From: Microbacteriaceae bacterium PS02070
GTDB lineage: Bacteria; Actinomycetota; Actinomycetes; Actinomycetales; Microbacteriaceae
Direction: 5' to 3'
NCBI GenBank assembly: GCA_029959865.1
Contig: JASCPE010000002.1
Location: 496,001-560,000 of the forward strand
DNA: 64,000 bases
Shown here: positions 17,481 to 25,240 of the stretch, in pieces
Numbering within the stretch: the first letter of the stretch is position 1
Layout: every line of letters begins with the position of its first letter
Program-made: the position numbers and the translations under genes
The notes under the pieces: model-generated
The model's input: only the letters and a program-made list of their open reading frames with translations
Told to the model about the DNA's origin: nothing
The model's database searches: none

Positions 17481-18245
17481 ATGTCCCAACCCCTCGCTGC
17501 CGGCTCTCTTTCCGGCAAGACAGCCCTCGTCACCGGCTCGTCCCGCGGTATCGGCGCCGACACGGCGCGCTACTTCGCGCAGGCGGGCGCGAACGTCGTC
17601 ATCAACTATCGCAACAAGGCGCCGCGTGCGGAGAAGCTCGCCACCGAACTGCGTGAGCTTGGTGTGGAGGTGCTCGTCGTGGGAGCGGACCTGACCGACC
17701 TCGAATCGGTGCGGGCGATGTTCGCTCAGGTGAAGGAAGCCTTCGGCGCGCTCGACATCCTCGTCCTCAATGCGTCCGGAGGAATGGAGGGGGGCATGGC
17801 CGAGGACTACGCGCTGAAGCTGAACCGTGACGCGCAGGTCAGCGTTCTCACCAACGCACTGCCGCTCCTGGAGGAAGGGTCGCGGGTGGTGTTCGTCACG
17901 AGCCATCAGGCGCACTTCATCCGCACGACGCCGACAATGGCCGACTATGCCCCCGTCGCGCTCTCCAAGCGCGCCGGAGAGGATGCCCTTCGTGAACTCA
18001 TCCCCGAGCTTTCGTCCCACGGGGTCGGCTTCGTCGTGGTCTCGGGCGACATGATCGAAGGCACGATCACCGCGACGCTCCTCGAACGCACGAACCCCGG
18101 CGCGATCCAGTCGCGGCGCGAATCGGCGGGCCGCCTCTACAACGTCAGCGAGTTCGCCGCCGAGGTCGCCGCTGCCGCGGTCGAACCGGTTCCCTCGGAC
18201 AACACCCGCCTCGTCGGCGACATCAGCTCTTTCGAGGCCGAGTGA
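17481..18245 (+). CDS. Short-chain dehydrogenase/reductase family protein
   Basis: 254-aa SDR with the NAD(P)-binding glycine motif TGSSRGIG at residue ~17 and NAS in place of NNAG. The expected active-site YxxxK is replaced: after the putative catalytic Ser in VTSHQAH, the Tyr in DYAPVALSK has its Lys seven residues later, not four. The enzyme may therefore be catalytically altered or a divergent SDR subfamily. Substrate unknown. Its TGA overlaps the start of the S9 peptidase gene by one base. Confidence 0.85.
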   Translation: MSQPLAAGSLSGKTALVTGSSRGIGADTARYFAQAGANVVINYRNKAPRAEKLATELRELGVEVLVVGADLTDLESVRAMFAQVKEAFGALDILVLNASGGMEGGMAEDYALKLNRDAQVSVLTNALPLLEEGSRVVFVTSHQAHFIRTTPTMADYAPVALSKRAGEDALRELIPELSSHGVGFVVVSGDMIEGTITATLLERTNPGAIQSRRESAGRLYNVSEFAAEVAAAAVEPVPSDNTRLVGDISSFEAE

Positions 18246-20224
18246 TGCGCGCCACCGACATCGAGCGCCTGGTCGCGGTCGGGCGACCCACGATCGCTCC
18301 GGATGGATCGTTCGTGGTCTTCGCCTCCTCCCGTCCGGACATCACTGCAAACACCTACGTCGGTCAACTGTGGCGCGTGGATCTCCTCGGAGGAGCGCCG
18401 CGCAGGATCAGCCGCGGCACGGCGGACCGCTCGCCACAGCTCTCGCCCGACGGCACCAGGGTCGCGTTCGTGCGGGCCGACAGCAAGGACAGGCCCCAGA
18501 TCTTCGTGATGCAGGCCACCGGGGGAGAGCCGATACAGGCCACCGACGCCACCGGCGGCGTGAGTGAGTTCGCGTGGTCGCCGGACGGCACGCGCCTCGG
18601 CTACCTCGCCCGAGTCATCGAGCCGGGCCGCTACGGCACGGTTGAGGGCCTCACCGCACAGGCGGAGCCACCCCGTCACATCACCGGCATCCGGTGGCAC
18701 GCAAACGGACTCGGCTACATCGCGGATCGCCCCGCGCACCTCTTCATCATCGACGCGCCGGCACCCGATGCAGAACCTTTCTATACGCCGGCACCGGCGG
18801 TGCGCGACGAAGGCGAGGATGCGCCCAGCCCGCGGATCGTGGCAGCCGAAGCCGTGCAGCTCACAGAAGGGCCCGACTCGCACAGCGGTGTCGCATTCAC
18901 TCCGTCCGGCGAGGAGATCCTCACCGTCGTCGACACGATCGAAGAACGCGCCCGCGACATGCGCAGTCACGTCATCGCGGTATCCGTATCCGACGGCGCC
19001 ACGCGCGACGTCGTGACGCGCGACACGAACCTCTCGGTGTCGAGTGTGCGCCTCACGCGCGACGGCACCGTTGCCCTGCTCGCCTTCGACGTCGGCGAGT
19101 CCGGCGTGGATTTCGTCGCCCCTGGTGTCGCACTATGGGTCCTCACCGAGGATGGGCCGCACCGCCTCACTGACCCGGAGACCGTCGATCTCGGCGAAGT
19201 CGGGTCGCACATCACCCCGGTCGGCGACGACTTTCTCGTTCAGAATCGGACCCGCGGACGAGTCGAGCTGCTGCGTGTCACCCGCGCCGGCGAGGTGACA
19301 GCACTCGTCACCGAAGGCGAGGTCCTCGGCCATGCGGCGACGGATGACGGGACAATCGTCTACGCGATCGCGACGCCCGAAAGCTACGGCGAGCTGGTGC
19401 TCCTCGGCGGCGGGCCGCTGACCCGATTCGGTGACGCCCTTCGGGAGAGCACTATCGCGGTGCCGCAAGAGCGAGAAATCACCGGCCGGGACGGGTATCC
19501 GATCCACGGCTGGGTCGCCGTGCCAGAGGGGGAGGGGCCGCACCCCGTCATTCTGCAGATCCACGGCGGCCCGTACGCGCAATACGGCGTGCATGTCTTC
19601 GACGAGACGCAGGTGCTGGTGGACGCGGGCTACGCGGTCGTCTATTGCAACCCGCGCGGCAGCGCCGGGTATGGCCGAGCACACGGGCGCACGATCCGTC
19701 AGGCGATGGGCACCGTCGACTTCACCGACGTCATCGACTTCCTTGACGGCGTGACCGGCAGCGACTCGCGGCTCGACAGCGCGCGCGTGGGAATCATGGG
19801 CGGTTCATACGGTGGCTACCTGACCGCGTGGACGATCGCCCACGACCACCGGTTCGCCGGCGCGATCGTGGAGCGTGGCTACCTCGACCCCGCCACCTTC
19901 GCCGGGACGAGTGACATCGGAACGTTCTTCGGTGATGAGTACACCGGGACGGACCCCGCCCAGATCGCGGCACAGAGTCCGATGGCCGTGGTGAACCAGG
20001 TGACGACGCCGACGCTCGTGCTCCACTCCGAACTCGATTTCCGTTGCCCGCTGGAGCAAGCGACGCGGTACTACGTCGCGCTCAAACGGCAGGGGACCGA
20101 GGCTGAAATGCTCGTCTTTCCGGGCGAGAACCATGAGCTGACGCGCGCAGGCCAGCCGCGTCACCGCGTGGAGAGATTCGCTGCTGTCCTCGACTGGTGG
20201 CAGCGCTACCTTCCGCTCAACTGA
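18245..20224 (+). CDS. S9 family prolyl oligopeptidase-like peptidase
   Basis: 659-aa serine peptidase with an N-terminal beta-propeller built from WD40-like/TolB repeats (e.g. SPDGTRVAFV, SPDGTRLGYL) and a C-terminal alpha/beta hydrolase domain. Catalytic residues visible: Ser in GGSYGGY, Asp in HSELDFRCP, His in GENHELTR. No signal peptide. Acts on short peptides, probably as an acylaminoacyl- or dipeptidyl-peptidase. ATG at 18245 is used; a GTG one codon earlier is possible. The final 8 bp overlap the convergent DUF308 gene. Confidence 0.92.
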   Translation: MRATDIERLVAVGRPTIAPDGSFVVFASSRPDITANTYVGQLWRVDLLGGAPRRISRGTADRSPQLSPDGTRVAFVRADSKDRPQIFVMQATGGEPIQATDATGGVSEFAWSPDGTRLGYLARVIEPGRYGTVEGLTAQAEPPRHITGIRWHANGLGYIADRPAHLFIIDAPAPDAEPFYTPAPAVRDEGEDAPSPRIVAAEAVQLTEGPDSHSGVAFTPSGEEILTVVDTIEERARDMRSHVIAVSVSDGATRDVVTRDTNLSVSSVRLTRDGTVALLAFDVGESGVDFVAPGVALWVLTEDGPHRLTDPETVDLGEVGSHITPVGDDFLVQNRTRGRVELLRVTRAGEVTALVTEGEVLGHAATDDGTIVYAIATPESYGELVLLGGGPLTRFGDALRESTIAVPQEREITGRDGYPIHGWVAVPEGEGPHPVILQIHGGPYAQYGVHVFDETQVLVDAGYAVVYCNPRGSAGYGRAHGRTIRQAMGTVDFTDVIDFLDGVTGSDSRLDSARVGIMGGSYGGYLTAWTIAHDHRFAGAIVERGYLDPATFAGTSDIGTFFGDEYTGTDPAQIAAQSPMAVVNQVTTPTLVLHSELDFRCPLEQATRYYVALKRQGTEAEMLVFPGENHELTRAGQPRHRVERFAAVLDWWQRYLPLN

Positions 20225-20816
20225 CGGGAGACGCTGTCCACTGATCGGCGTCGCTCTCGGCGGAGCGACGTGTGTCGCGGCCGAAGGTGATGGCCCGCAC
20301 GATCTGGAGGATGCCGAAGGCGACGAGGGACGCGCCGACGAAGATCCAGAGAACGAACGCCGACCACAGCGGCGTGAGAATCAGCGTGATGCCCGCAAGG
20401 ATCGACACGATCGAGAAGAAGATGGTGATTCCGCGCGAGGACGAGTCACCCGCCGTGGACAGGGCCACGATGCCCTCCGCGATCCATGTTGCGCCGAGGA
20501 TGATGGCGACTGTGATGGCAAGCCACGCGGTGACCGGCGCAAGATTAAAGAAAGCCGCGATGCCAGCGATGATGAACAGAACCCCGAGGGCGATATACCC
20601 GGCGCGCACCCAGCCCCGGCGCCCCGGCGCGAAGAAAGCGACGCCGAACGAAATGAGCCCAGCGAGGATCGCATACACGGCGATGATCGCGGTGAGGAAG
20701 AACGCCGACTTGCCTGGCCAGAGCAGGATAATGAGCCCGGCCACGAGGGTGACGCCCCCGCTGAGACCGATCGCCCACCGAAGTCCACGGGTTGCTTTAT
20801 GAAGTTCTGAGGACAT
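20217..20816 (-). CDS. HdeD-like DUF308 membrane protein
   Basis: 199-aa polytopic membrane protein with six hydrophobic segments in the paired-helix arrangement of DUF308/HdeD (e.g. GVTLVAGLIILLWPGKSAFFL, then VLFIIAGIAAFF and SILAGITLILTP). HdeD is linked to acid stress in enterobacteria; the role in Actinobacteria is unknown. GGGAG precedes the ATG. Transcribed convergently with the S9 peptidase gene. Confidence 0.88.
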   Translation of the reverse strand: MSSELHKATRGLRWAIGLSGGVTLVAGLIILLWPGKSAFFLTAIIAVYAILAGLISFGVAFFAPGRRGWVRAGYIALGVLFIIAGIAAFFNLAPVTAWLAITVAIILGATWIAEGIVALSTAGDSSSRGITIFFSIVSILAGITLILTPLWSAFVLWIFVGASLVAFGILQIVRAITFGRDTRRSAESDADQWTASPVS

Positions 20817-21005
20817 CTCTGCTCCCTTGTCTGAGTGACCACTCGCTCGTCACGATACTCCTCTCGGTACGGTCGCCGAGGAATGCGATTGTTTTGCGCC
20901 GTAACGCGCGTACCCTACGCTGACCGGCACGTGCTCTGTTCGGCGCGCCGGATCACCGCACGTACGGTGCTCGGCGGCAAGATCGCTTGGCGTTCGGACG
21001 CGTGA

Positions 21006-21938
21006 TCAGGTGATGACACCCGGCCCGAGGATCATCGTGATCGCGATGAGAATCGGGACGCACCCGACGGTGGTGAGGAAGACCGTGTCGCGTGCGATCG
21101 TCTCGCCGATGTCGAAGCGTTGCGCGTAGTTGAAGACGTTCTGAGCGGTCGGGAGCGCGGCGAGCACCGTGACGATCAACACTTCGTGGGAGCTCAGTCC
21201 GAACAGGAGCGCGGTGCCCCACGCCACCGCGGGCATGACGAAGAGTTTGAGGCCGCTCGCGAGGAAGATGTCGCGGCGGCGGCCGGAGGCGCCGAGCACG
21301 CGCTGCGTGGACAGCGAGATTCCGTAGGTGATCAGAAGGACCGCGACACACGCGTCGGCGATCAGGCTCAGCGGCTCGAACACGATCGCGGGGAGGTCGA
21401 CGCCGGACACCGAGACGAGGACACCCAGGATCGACCCGAGCACGATCGGGTTGGTGAAGGTGCGGCGGAGGATGGGTCCGAGCTTTCGCTGGCCCGAGGT
21501 CAGGGCCTCGAAGATCGCCATCGAGATGGGCGTGAACAGGAGGAGCTGCAGCAGGATCACGGGTGCGGGGTAGGCGGCGCTCCCGAGAAGGTAGAGCGAG
21601 AGGGGGATGCCGATGTTGTTCGAGTTGACCTGGCCCGCCGAGAGGGCACCGATGAGGGTCTCGCCGACGTCGCGGCGCCAGACAAACCGTGCAATGACCG
21701 CGAAGATCACGAAGATCACGATTGCCGCGATCGCAGAGACGGGGAGGAGGCCTGAGAACAGGAGGGCGACGTCGGCTTGGGCGAGCACGACGAACAGGAG
21801 GAAGGGCGAAAGGACGAAGAACGTCAGCCTCCCGAGCACGTGCCGGGCGTGCGGACCGAGAAGGTCGATGCGCCCGATGATGAATCCGACGACGATCGCG
21901 ACACCCACGACAACGAACCCCGTGAGCACATCCAGCAT
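21006..21938 (-). CDS. AEC family transporter (auxin efflux carrier-like permease)
   Basis: 310-aa secondary transporter with about ten membrane helices in two five-helix repeats, as in the AEC/BART superfamily. Conserved signs are the N-terminal VGFIIGRIDLLGPHARHVLGRLTFFVLSP, the GQVNSNNIGIPL region in the middle and a late NVFNYAQRFD. Bacterial members export or import organic acids such as malate; substrate here unknown. A TAACCT -10 box lies 6 nt upstream of the ATG. Confidence 0.9.
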   Translation of the reverse strand: MLDVLTGFVVVGVAIVVGFIIGRIDLLGPHARHVLGRLTFFVLSPFLLFVVLAQADVALLFSGLLPVSAIAAIVIFVIFAVIARFVWRRDVGETLIGALSAGQVNSNNIGIPLSLYLLGSAAYPAPVILLQLLLFTPISMAIFEALTSGQRKLGPILRRTFTNPIVLGSILGVLVSVSGVDLPAIVFEPLSLIADACVAVLLITYGISLSTQRVLGASGRRRDIFLASGLKLFVMPAVAWGTALLFGLSSHEVLIVTVLAALPTAQNVFNYAQRFDIGETIARDTVFLTTVGCVPILIAITMILGPGVIT

Positions 21939-21944
21939 GCTTCG

Positions 21945-21950
21945 AGGTTA
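21945..21950 (-). promoter_or_regulatory. Leaderless-type -10 box (TAACCT) of the AEC permease gene
   Basis: Reads TAACCT on the minus strand, 6 nt before the ATG at 21938. Confidence 0.5.
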
Positions 21951-21989
21951 GACCGGAGCGGAGCCCGTTCACGTCGCCGAAGTAGTTGC

Positions 21990-22035
21990 TATAGTGGAAA
22001 CTATCGCATATGATTGCCGATATGAAAACTATCGC
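21990..22035 (+). promoter_or_regulatory. Putative promoter/operator with direct repeats before the membrane protein-HTH pair
   Basis: An AT-rich patch with a TATAGT -10-like box (21990-21995), a small palindrome ATAGT-GGAA-ACTAT (21991-22004) and two direct repeats, GGAAACTATCGC (21996-22007) and GAAAACTATCGC (22024-22035), 28 bp apart. Arrangement and location suggest a binding site for the winged-helix regulator encoded just downstream; that link is inference. Confidence 0.45.
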
Positions 22036-22452
22036 CCCGAACCCTGGACCTCGTGAGGCGGCTGCGGAGCTCGATGCCGTCGGAGACGCGCAGCGCGCAG
22101 TCCGAGATCGCCCGTGGCCAACCTGGTTGTATCCCATCAACGCGGCCTTGCTGGGTGGGGGGCGCTGGTTGGGCTCCTTCCCTCGTCGATTCTGGCGGCG
22201 ATCCTGATGGTCGTCCTCGCGAGTGCACTGGCCGCATTCAACTATTGGGCGGGCCGGCCGATGGGTACTCCGTATGCGATACCCACGAGCACGGGCTTCC
22301 GAGTCCTCGTCGCCGTATCCGGTCTGTTCGTCATGGGATCACTGTTCGCGCGCCCCGTGGGCCTGGACTGGGTCATCGTCGCGTGTGCTGCCGGGGCCGT
22401 GGTCAGCTACGCCATTGCCTCGTTTTTCCATTACCGGAGCACACGCCGATGA
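22010..22452 (+). pseudogene. Small membrane protein, interrupted by a -1 frameshift
   Basis: The N-terminus (from ATG at 22010 or 22022: EAAAELDAVGDAQRAVRDRP, then WPTWLYPINAALLG) is in one frame and the hydrophobic remainder (from ~22160: LVGLLPSSILAAILMVVLAS to FFHYRSTRR) in another. A single extra base in the six-G run at 22157-22162 would restore one ORF of about 147 codons with 3-4 membrane helices. It may be a real mutation, a slipped-strand switch, or a sequencing indel. The stop overlaps the HTH gene by 4 nt (ATGA), so the two form a coupled pair. Confidence 0.65.
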
Positions 22453-22745
22453 CAGCACAACTGGACGCAGTCATTCATCCGACGCACCGGTTGAGAATCT
22501 GCGCCATGCTCGACGCCGGCACCACAGTGGAGATGGCCGTCATCAGGGACGTCGTCGGCTTAAGCCCGTCCGCGCTCAGCAAGCAGGTCTCAGCGCTCGT
22601 CGATGCCGGATACGTCACGCAGGAACGTTCCCAGCAAGATTCCCGCCGCATCTGGCTGACACTCACACCGCAAGGAAAAACGGCATACCGGCGCCACATC
22701 CAGGCCTTACAGGAGATCGTCGCCGGCTCAGCGCAGCCGTCGTGA
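22449..22745 (+). CDS. Winged-helix transcriptional regulator (MarR/HTH_27-like)
   Basis: 98-aa single-domain DNA-binding protein. It shows a start VIHPTHRLRICAMLDA, a recognition helix SPSALSKQVSALVDAGYV and a wing ERSQQDSRRIWLTLTPQGKTAY, typical of small ArsR/MarR-like regulators that pair with a membrane protein gene. It overlaps the upstream frameshifted membrane protein gene by ATGA. No ligand-binding domain is visible. Autoregulation through the repeats at 21990-22035 is plausible. Confidence 0.85.
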   Translation: MTAQLDAVIHPTHRLRICAMLDAGTTVEMAVIRDVVGLSPSALSKQVSALVDAGYVTQERSQQDSRRIWLTLTPQGKTAYRRHIQALQEIVAGSAQPS

Positions 22746-22825
22746 CGCATCTGGAACTCCGCTTCGAGACGCCCACGAGCCCCTGACATCGACGCACCGG
22801 ACACCTCGACGCGGCGGGGGGAGCC

Positions 22826-22831
22826 TATCCT
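22826..22831 (+). promoter_or_regulatory. Leaderless-type -10 box (TATCCT) of the rhodanese gene
   Basis: TATCCT is followed by 6 nt and the ATG at 22838. An AAGG just before the ATG could also act as a weak Shine-Dalgarno. Confidence 0.5.
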
Positions 22832-22837
22832 CGAAGG

Positions 22838-23122
22838 ATGAACGAGATCACGGTAGATGAGCTCGACGGCTCCGGTCGCCCTGTCGTCGACGTACGCGAG
22901 CAGTGGGAATGGGACGAGGGACACGTGCGCGGTGCGATCCACATTCCGCTCGCGGAGGTCGTCGAGCGGTTCTCGGAGATACCTGACGAGGCGGCGATCA
23001 TCTGTAAGGCCGGCGGACGAAGCGCACGCGCAGCCACCTACCTCGAGTCTCAAGGTCTGAGCGTCGTCAACGTCGCTGGCGGCACCGACGCGTGGATCGC
23101 TGCGGGCAAGCCCGTCGACTGA
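22838..23122 (+). CDS. Rhodanese-like domain protein
   Basis: 94-aa stand-alone rhodanese, a sulfur-carrier or sulfurtransferase fold. It has the CH2A-like VVDVREQWEWDEGHVRGAIHIPL and the active-site loop with catalytic Cys in IICKAGGRSARAATYL, so it is probably catalytically competent. Cytosolic; partner unknown. Confidence 0.92.
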   Translation: MNEITVDELDGSGRPVVDVREQWEWDEGHVRGAIHIPLAEVVERFSEIPDEAAIICKAGGRSARAATYLESQGLSVVNVAGGTDAWIAAGKPVD

Positions 23123-23449
23123 GCGTCATGACCGCGTGACGACAGTTCCGAGCGTTGTCGCCGCACCGAATCCTGACGATGTTGGTTCACTGCCGTTTCA
23201 GTGCGGATCATTGCCGCCGATAATGCACATTATGTCAAGTTGGATTGGCGAAGGCCCTCCCCGCTCGGCACGAGCTGCCGATATTGACATCGAGACTCTC
23301 GCGCATCGGAAGACGCTTACTGGAGCCAGCGGAAGTTGTCGTCCTTGACCGAATGCGAGGCACTAGCGGCCGCTCCGGCAGCTACGAGGCCGACCAGACC
23401 CACCGCGAGTCCGGCCGCACCAGGCGTCCGGTAGAACTCTGTCCTCGCT
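23123..23449. other. Gap without a supported gene; palindrome ATAATG-CA-CATTAT at 23220-23233
   Basis: No ORF here has a convincing start, RBS and composition together. One 14-bp palindrome stands out in otherwise GC-rich DNA, overlapping a TTGACA on the minus strand (23233-23238). The right part holds the open frame for a hydrophobic peptide described separately. Confidence 0.5.
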
Positions 23450-23453
23450 TCAT
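23317..23453 (-). other. Possible small membrane peptide, start unresolved
   Basis: Minus-strand open frame ending at 23317 and encoding TEFYRTPGAAGLAVGLVGLV followed by an Ala-rich stretch and a polar tail (ASHSVKDDNFRWLQ). The hydrophobic helix plus charged tail looks protein-like. The only nearby ATG (23453, overlapping the upstream ORF stop as ATGA) is out of frame by one base, so either a one-base deletion has occurred or the start is non-canonical. Low confidence that it is expressed. Confidence 0.3.
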
Positions 23454-23644
23454 TGCTTTCCCTCGTCTGGATGGGCAGATCTTCTCTTGGTTGAGTCAGC
23501 GCGCGGGTCGTCGAGCGCTGATGACACGATCCCGTGCTCACTCCCGGTAAGTGCTGTCAGAGCTACCGAGATCGCCCTCCCGAGGGACCTCAGCGCTCGC
23601 TTGACGGGGTGCGTGCCCCGCGGGTCCGATCCTTCAGTGGGCAT
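23450..23644 (-). CDS. Hypothetical small protein (64 aa)
   Basis: Not recognised. The ATG at 23644 has GAGGAG upstream at good spacing. The product is hydrophilic at both ends, with a short amphipathic central section (VKRALRSLGRAISVALTALT). No known motif. Its stop overlaps an ATG by ATGA, suggesting a second small ORF was coupled to it. It lies in the low-coding-density stretch between the rhodanese and the lipoprotein. Confidence 0.45.
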   Translation of the reverse strand: MPTEGSDPRGTHPVKRALRSLGRAISVALTALTGSEHGIVSSALDDPRADSTKRRSAHPDEGKQ

Positions 23645-23866
23645 GAGATCACTCCTCGTCTCGATATGACTTACAAAGGAGTGCCGATAGACGAACCCGA
23701 CTGGTACTTGCTGAGGATGGAGAAACGTGTTGATCCCCGCCTCTGTGTGCCTATAGAACCGCTCAACGTTGCTCATGTCAACAGCGAGCTGCGTGAGAAA
23801 AGAGCCGATCACAGAGCGTTGAATCTCCAGTCACTACCAGATGCTCCGGTCACTTTACACTGGCGG

Positions 23867-24253
23867 TCACACCCCCTCCGACGTGGTAGAGCCGCCTGCC
23901 GGTGTGGCGCCGCCTCCGAGTCCTACGCTTGGCGGGCTCGAGTGCGGCCACCCGATCTCCACGGCCACGACGCTTGACTGCTCGAGATGCGTTGGCGGAC
24001 GTCGTCCGAGGTACGCGCCATTGATTTCGTCGTAGTGCCCAGAACTCGAAGATGCGGTTCTCTCTTTCCGAGGGCGGAGAACCCTGTACGTGCCAGCCGC
24101 TATGAGCATCCCCCACAGTGCGACATTGAGCAATGGTGTCCAGGATGCTTCGAAAACGATGGACAGTGCGTAGCCGACGAGCCCGAGGACGAGCACGCTC
24201 GGCACAACGAACGACCGAAGTCGATATCGTCGCTCCCTTGACGGCGTCGTCAT
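23867..24253 (-). CDS. Hypothetical two-helix membrane protein
   Basis: 128 aa, not recognised. After a basic N-terminus (MTTPSRERRYRLRSF) come two hydrophobic segments at residues ~14-33 and ~38-56, a basic stop-transfer (RVLRPRKER), and a Ser/Gly-rich hydrophilic tail. A TAAGGT -10 box sits 6 nt before the ATG, the same pattern as in the conserved genes of this window, which supports the start. Function unknown. Confidence 0.6.
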   Translation of the reverse strand: MTTPSRERRYRLRSFVVPSVLVLGLVGYALSIVFEASWTPLLNVALWGMLIAAGTYRVLRPRKERTASSSSGHYDEINGAYLGRRPPTHLEQSSVVAVEIGWPHSSPPSVGLGGGATPAGGSTTSEGV

Positions 24254-24259
24254 GCCGCC

Positions 24260-24265
24260 ACCTTA
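24260..24265 (-). promoter_or_regulatory. Leaderless-type -10 box (TAAGGT) of the two-helix membrane protein gene
   Basis: Reads TAAGGT on the minus strand, 6 nt before the ATG at 24253. Confidence 0.45.
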
Positions 24266-24341
24266 CGAGAGAGCGACGTCACCGACCAGGGGGTCCGTCG
24301 CTCCCCGCGCCGGGACTCCCCCGGCCCGCCGACCACGCAAA

Positions 24342-24374
24342 GCCCCGCCGGTGACTGGACGTCACGGGCGGGGC
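24342..24374 (-). terminator. Terminator hairpin downstream of the lipoprotein gene
   Basis: Inverted repeat: GCCCCGCC + G + GTGAC, loop TGGAC, GTCAC + G + GGCGGGGC. It begins ~20 bp after the lipoprotein stop (24395); on the minus strand it is followed by TTTG, so only a short T tract. Confidence 0.65.
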
Positions 24375-24394
24375 CGTCGCGTTGCTGCTGCTGG

Positions 24395-25062
24395 TCAGCT
24401 GTTGGCGGCGAGGACATTCGCCATTGCCTCGTCGGCGATGGGCTGAATGTCTTCCTCGTCGAGGTATCCGTGGACCGTCACCCACACGTTGCCGTCGAAG
24501 CCGTAGACGACGTTGGCGAGTTCGCCGGAGAGTCCGTGCTCTTCGCCCGGGCCAATGTAGCCCGTGGAGCCGTCGACGGTGATCTCGGAGAAGCCGTCCT
24601 CCTCCAGAGTCGCGATGAACGTGTCCTTCGCGTCGGTGGGGAGCTCCGCCGTCACCACGCTGAGAACCCCGGAGTCGGAGTTCGGAACGCCGAACCCACA
24701 GTTCTTTGTCTCCGTCGCGGCTTCGGCCGCTTCGACGGCTGCGGGCCCGGGCATCACCTCGGTGGCCGGCTGCTCACTGAACTGCGGAAGCTCTTCGGCC
24801 CCTCGCTCAGCGACTCGATGGTCTCGGCCGAGAGAATCGTGTCACAACCGGGCAACACGATTGCTTGCGCCTCCCCCGTGGGATCCGGCGTCTCGGATGC
24901 GGGCGGGGTCGTTTCGGTCGGTGTCGTCTGCGACGCAGTTGGCGCTGACGTCTCGGAGGGCGTCGCCTCAGCGTCGTCGTCGGATGCTGCGCATCCGGTG
25001 GCGAACATGAGAGTGACAACTGCGGACGCGGCTACTGCGTTTCGAATGTGTCGTGTACTCAT
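24395..25062 (-). pseudogene. Secreted lipoprotein, interrupted by a -1 frameshift
   Basis: The 5' part (start 25062) encodes a signal peptide with lipobox (LMFATGCAAS), a Thr/Ser/Pro-rich linker and ILSAETIESLSEG, then runs into a stop at 24754. The 3' part, in the next frame, continues ELPQFSEQPATEVMPGPAAV and a globular domain ending at 24395. Adding one base to the four-G run (minus strand, 24799-24802) would give a single ORF of ~222 codons. It is either a recent mutation or an indel error. The mature protein would be cell-surface anchored; function unknown. Confidence 0.65.
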
Positions 25063-25069
25063 GGGTGCG

Positions 25070-25075
25070 ACGCTA
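25070..25075 (-). promoter_or_regulatory. Leaderless-type -10 box (TAGCGT) of the lipoprotein gene
   Basis: Reads TAGCGT on the minus strand, 7 nt before the ATG at 25062. Confidence 0.5.
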
Positions 25076-25240
25076 TGAAGCGACTCTGGACGTCACGCGA
25101 GCGCGAGGTGGCAACTTCGTCCGAATAGGAACATGCCTCTGAGTGACAAATAGGCCGCTAGCCTGGGATTCAAGAAGCGAAACCGAGGATTCCGTGGCGC
25201 GCTGACACGTCCTCTGTTATCTGTTCGTGACCTGGATCTC

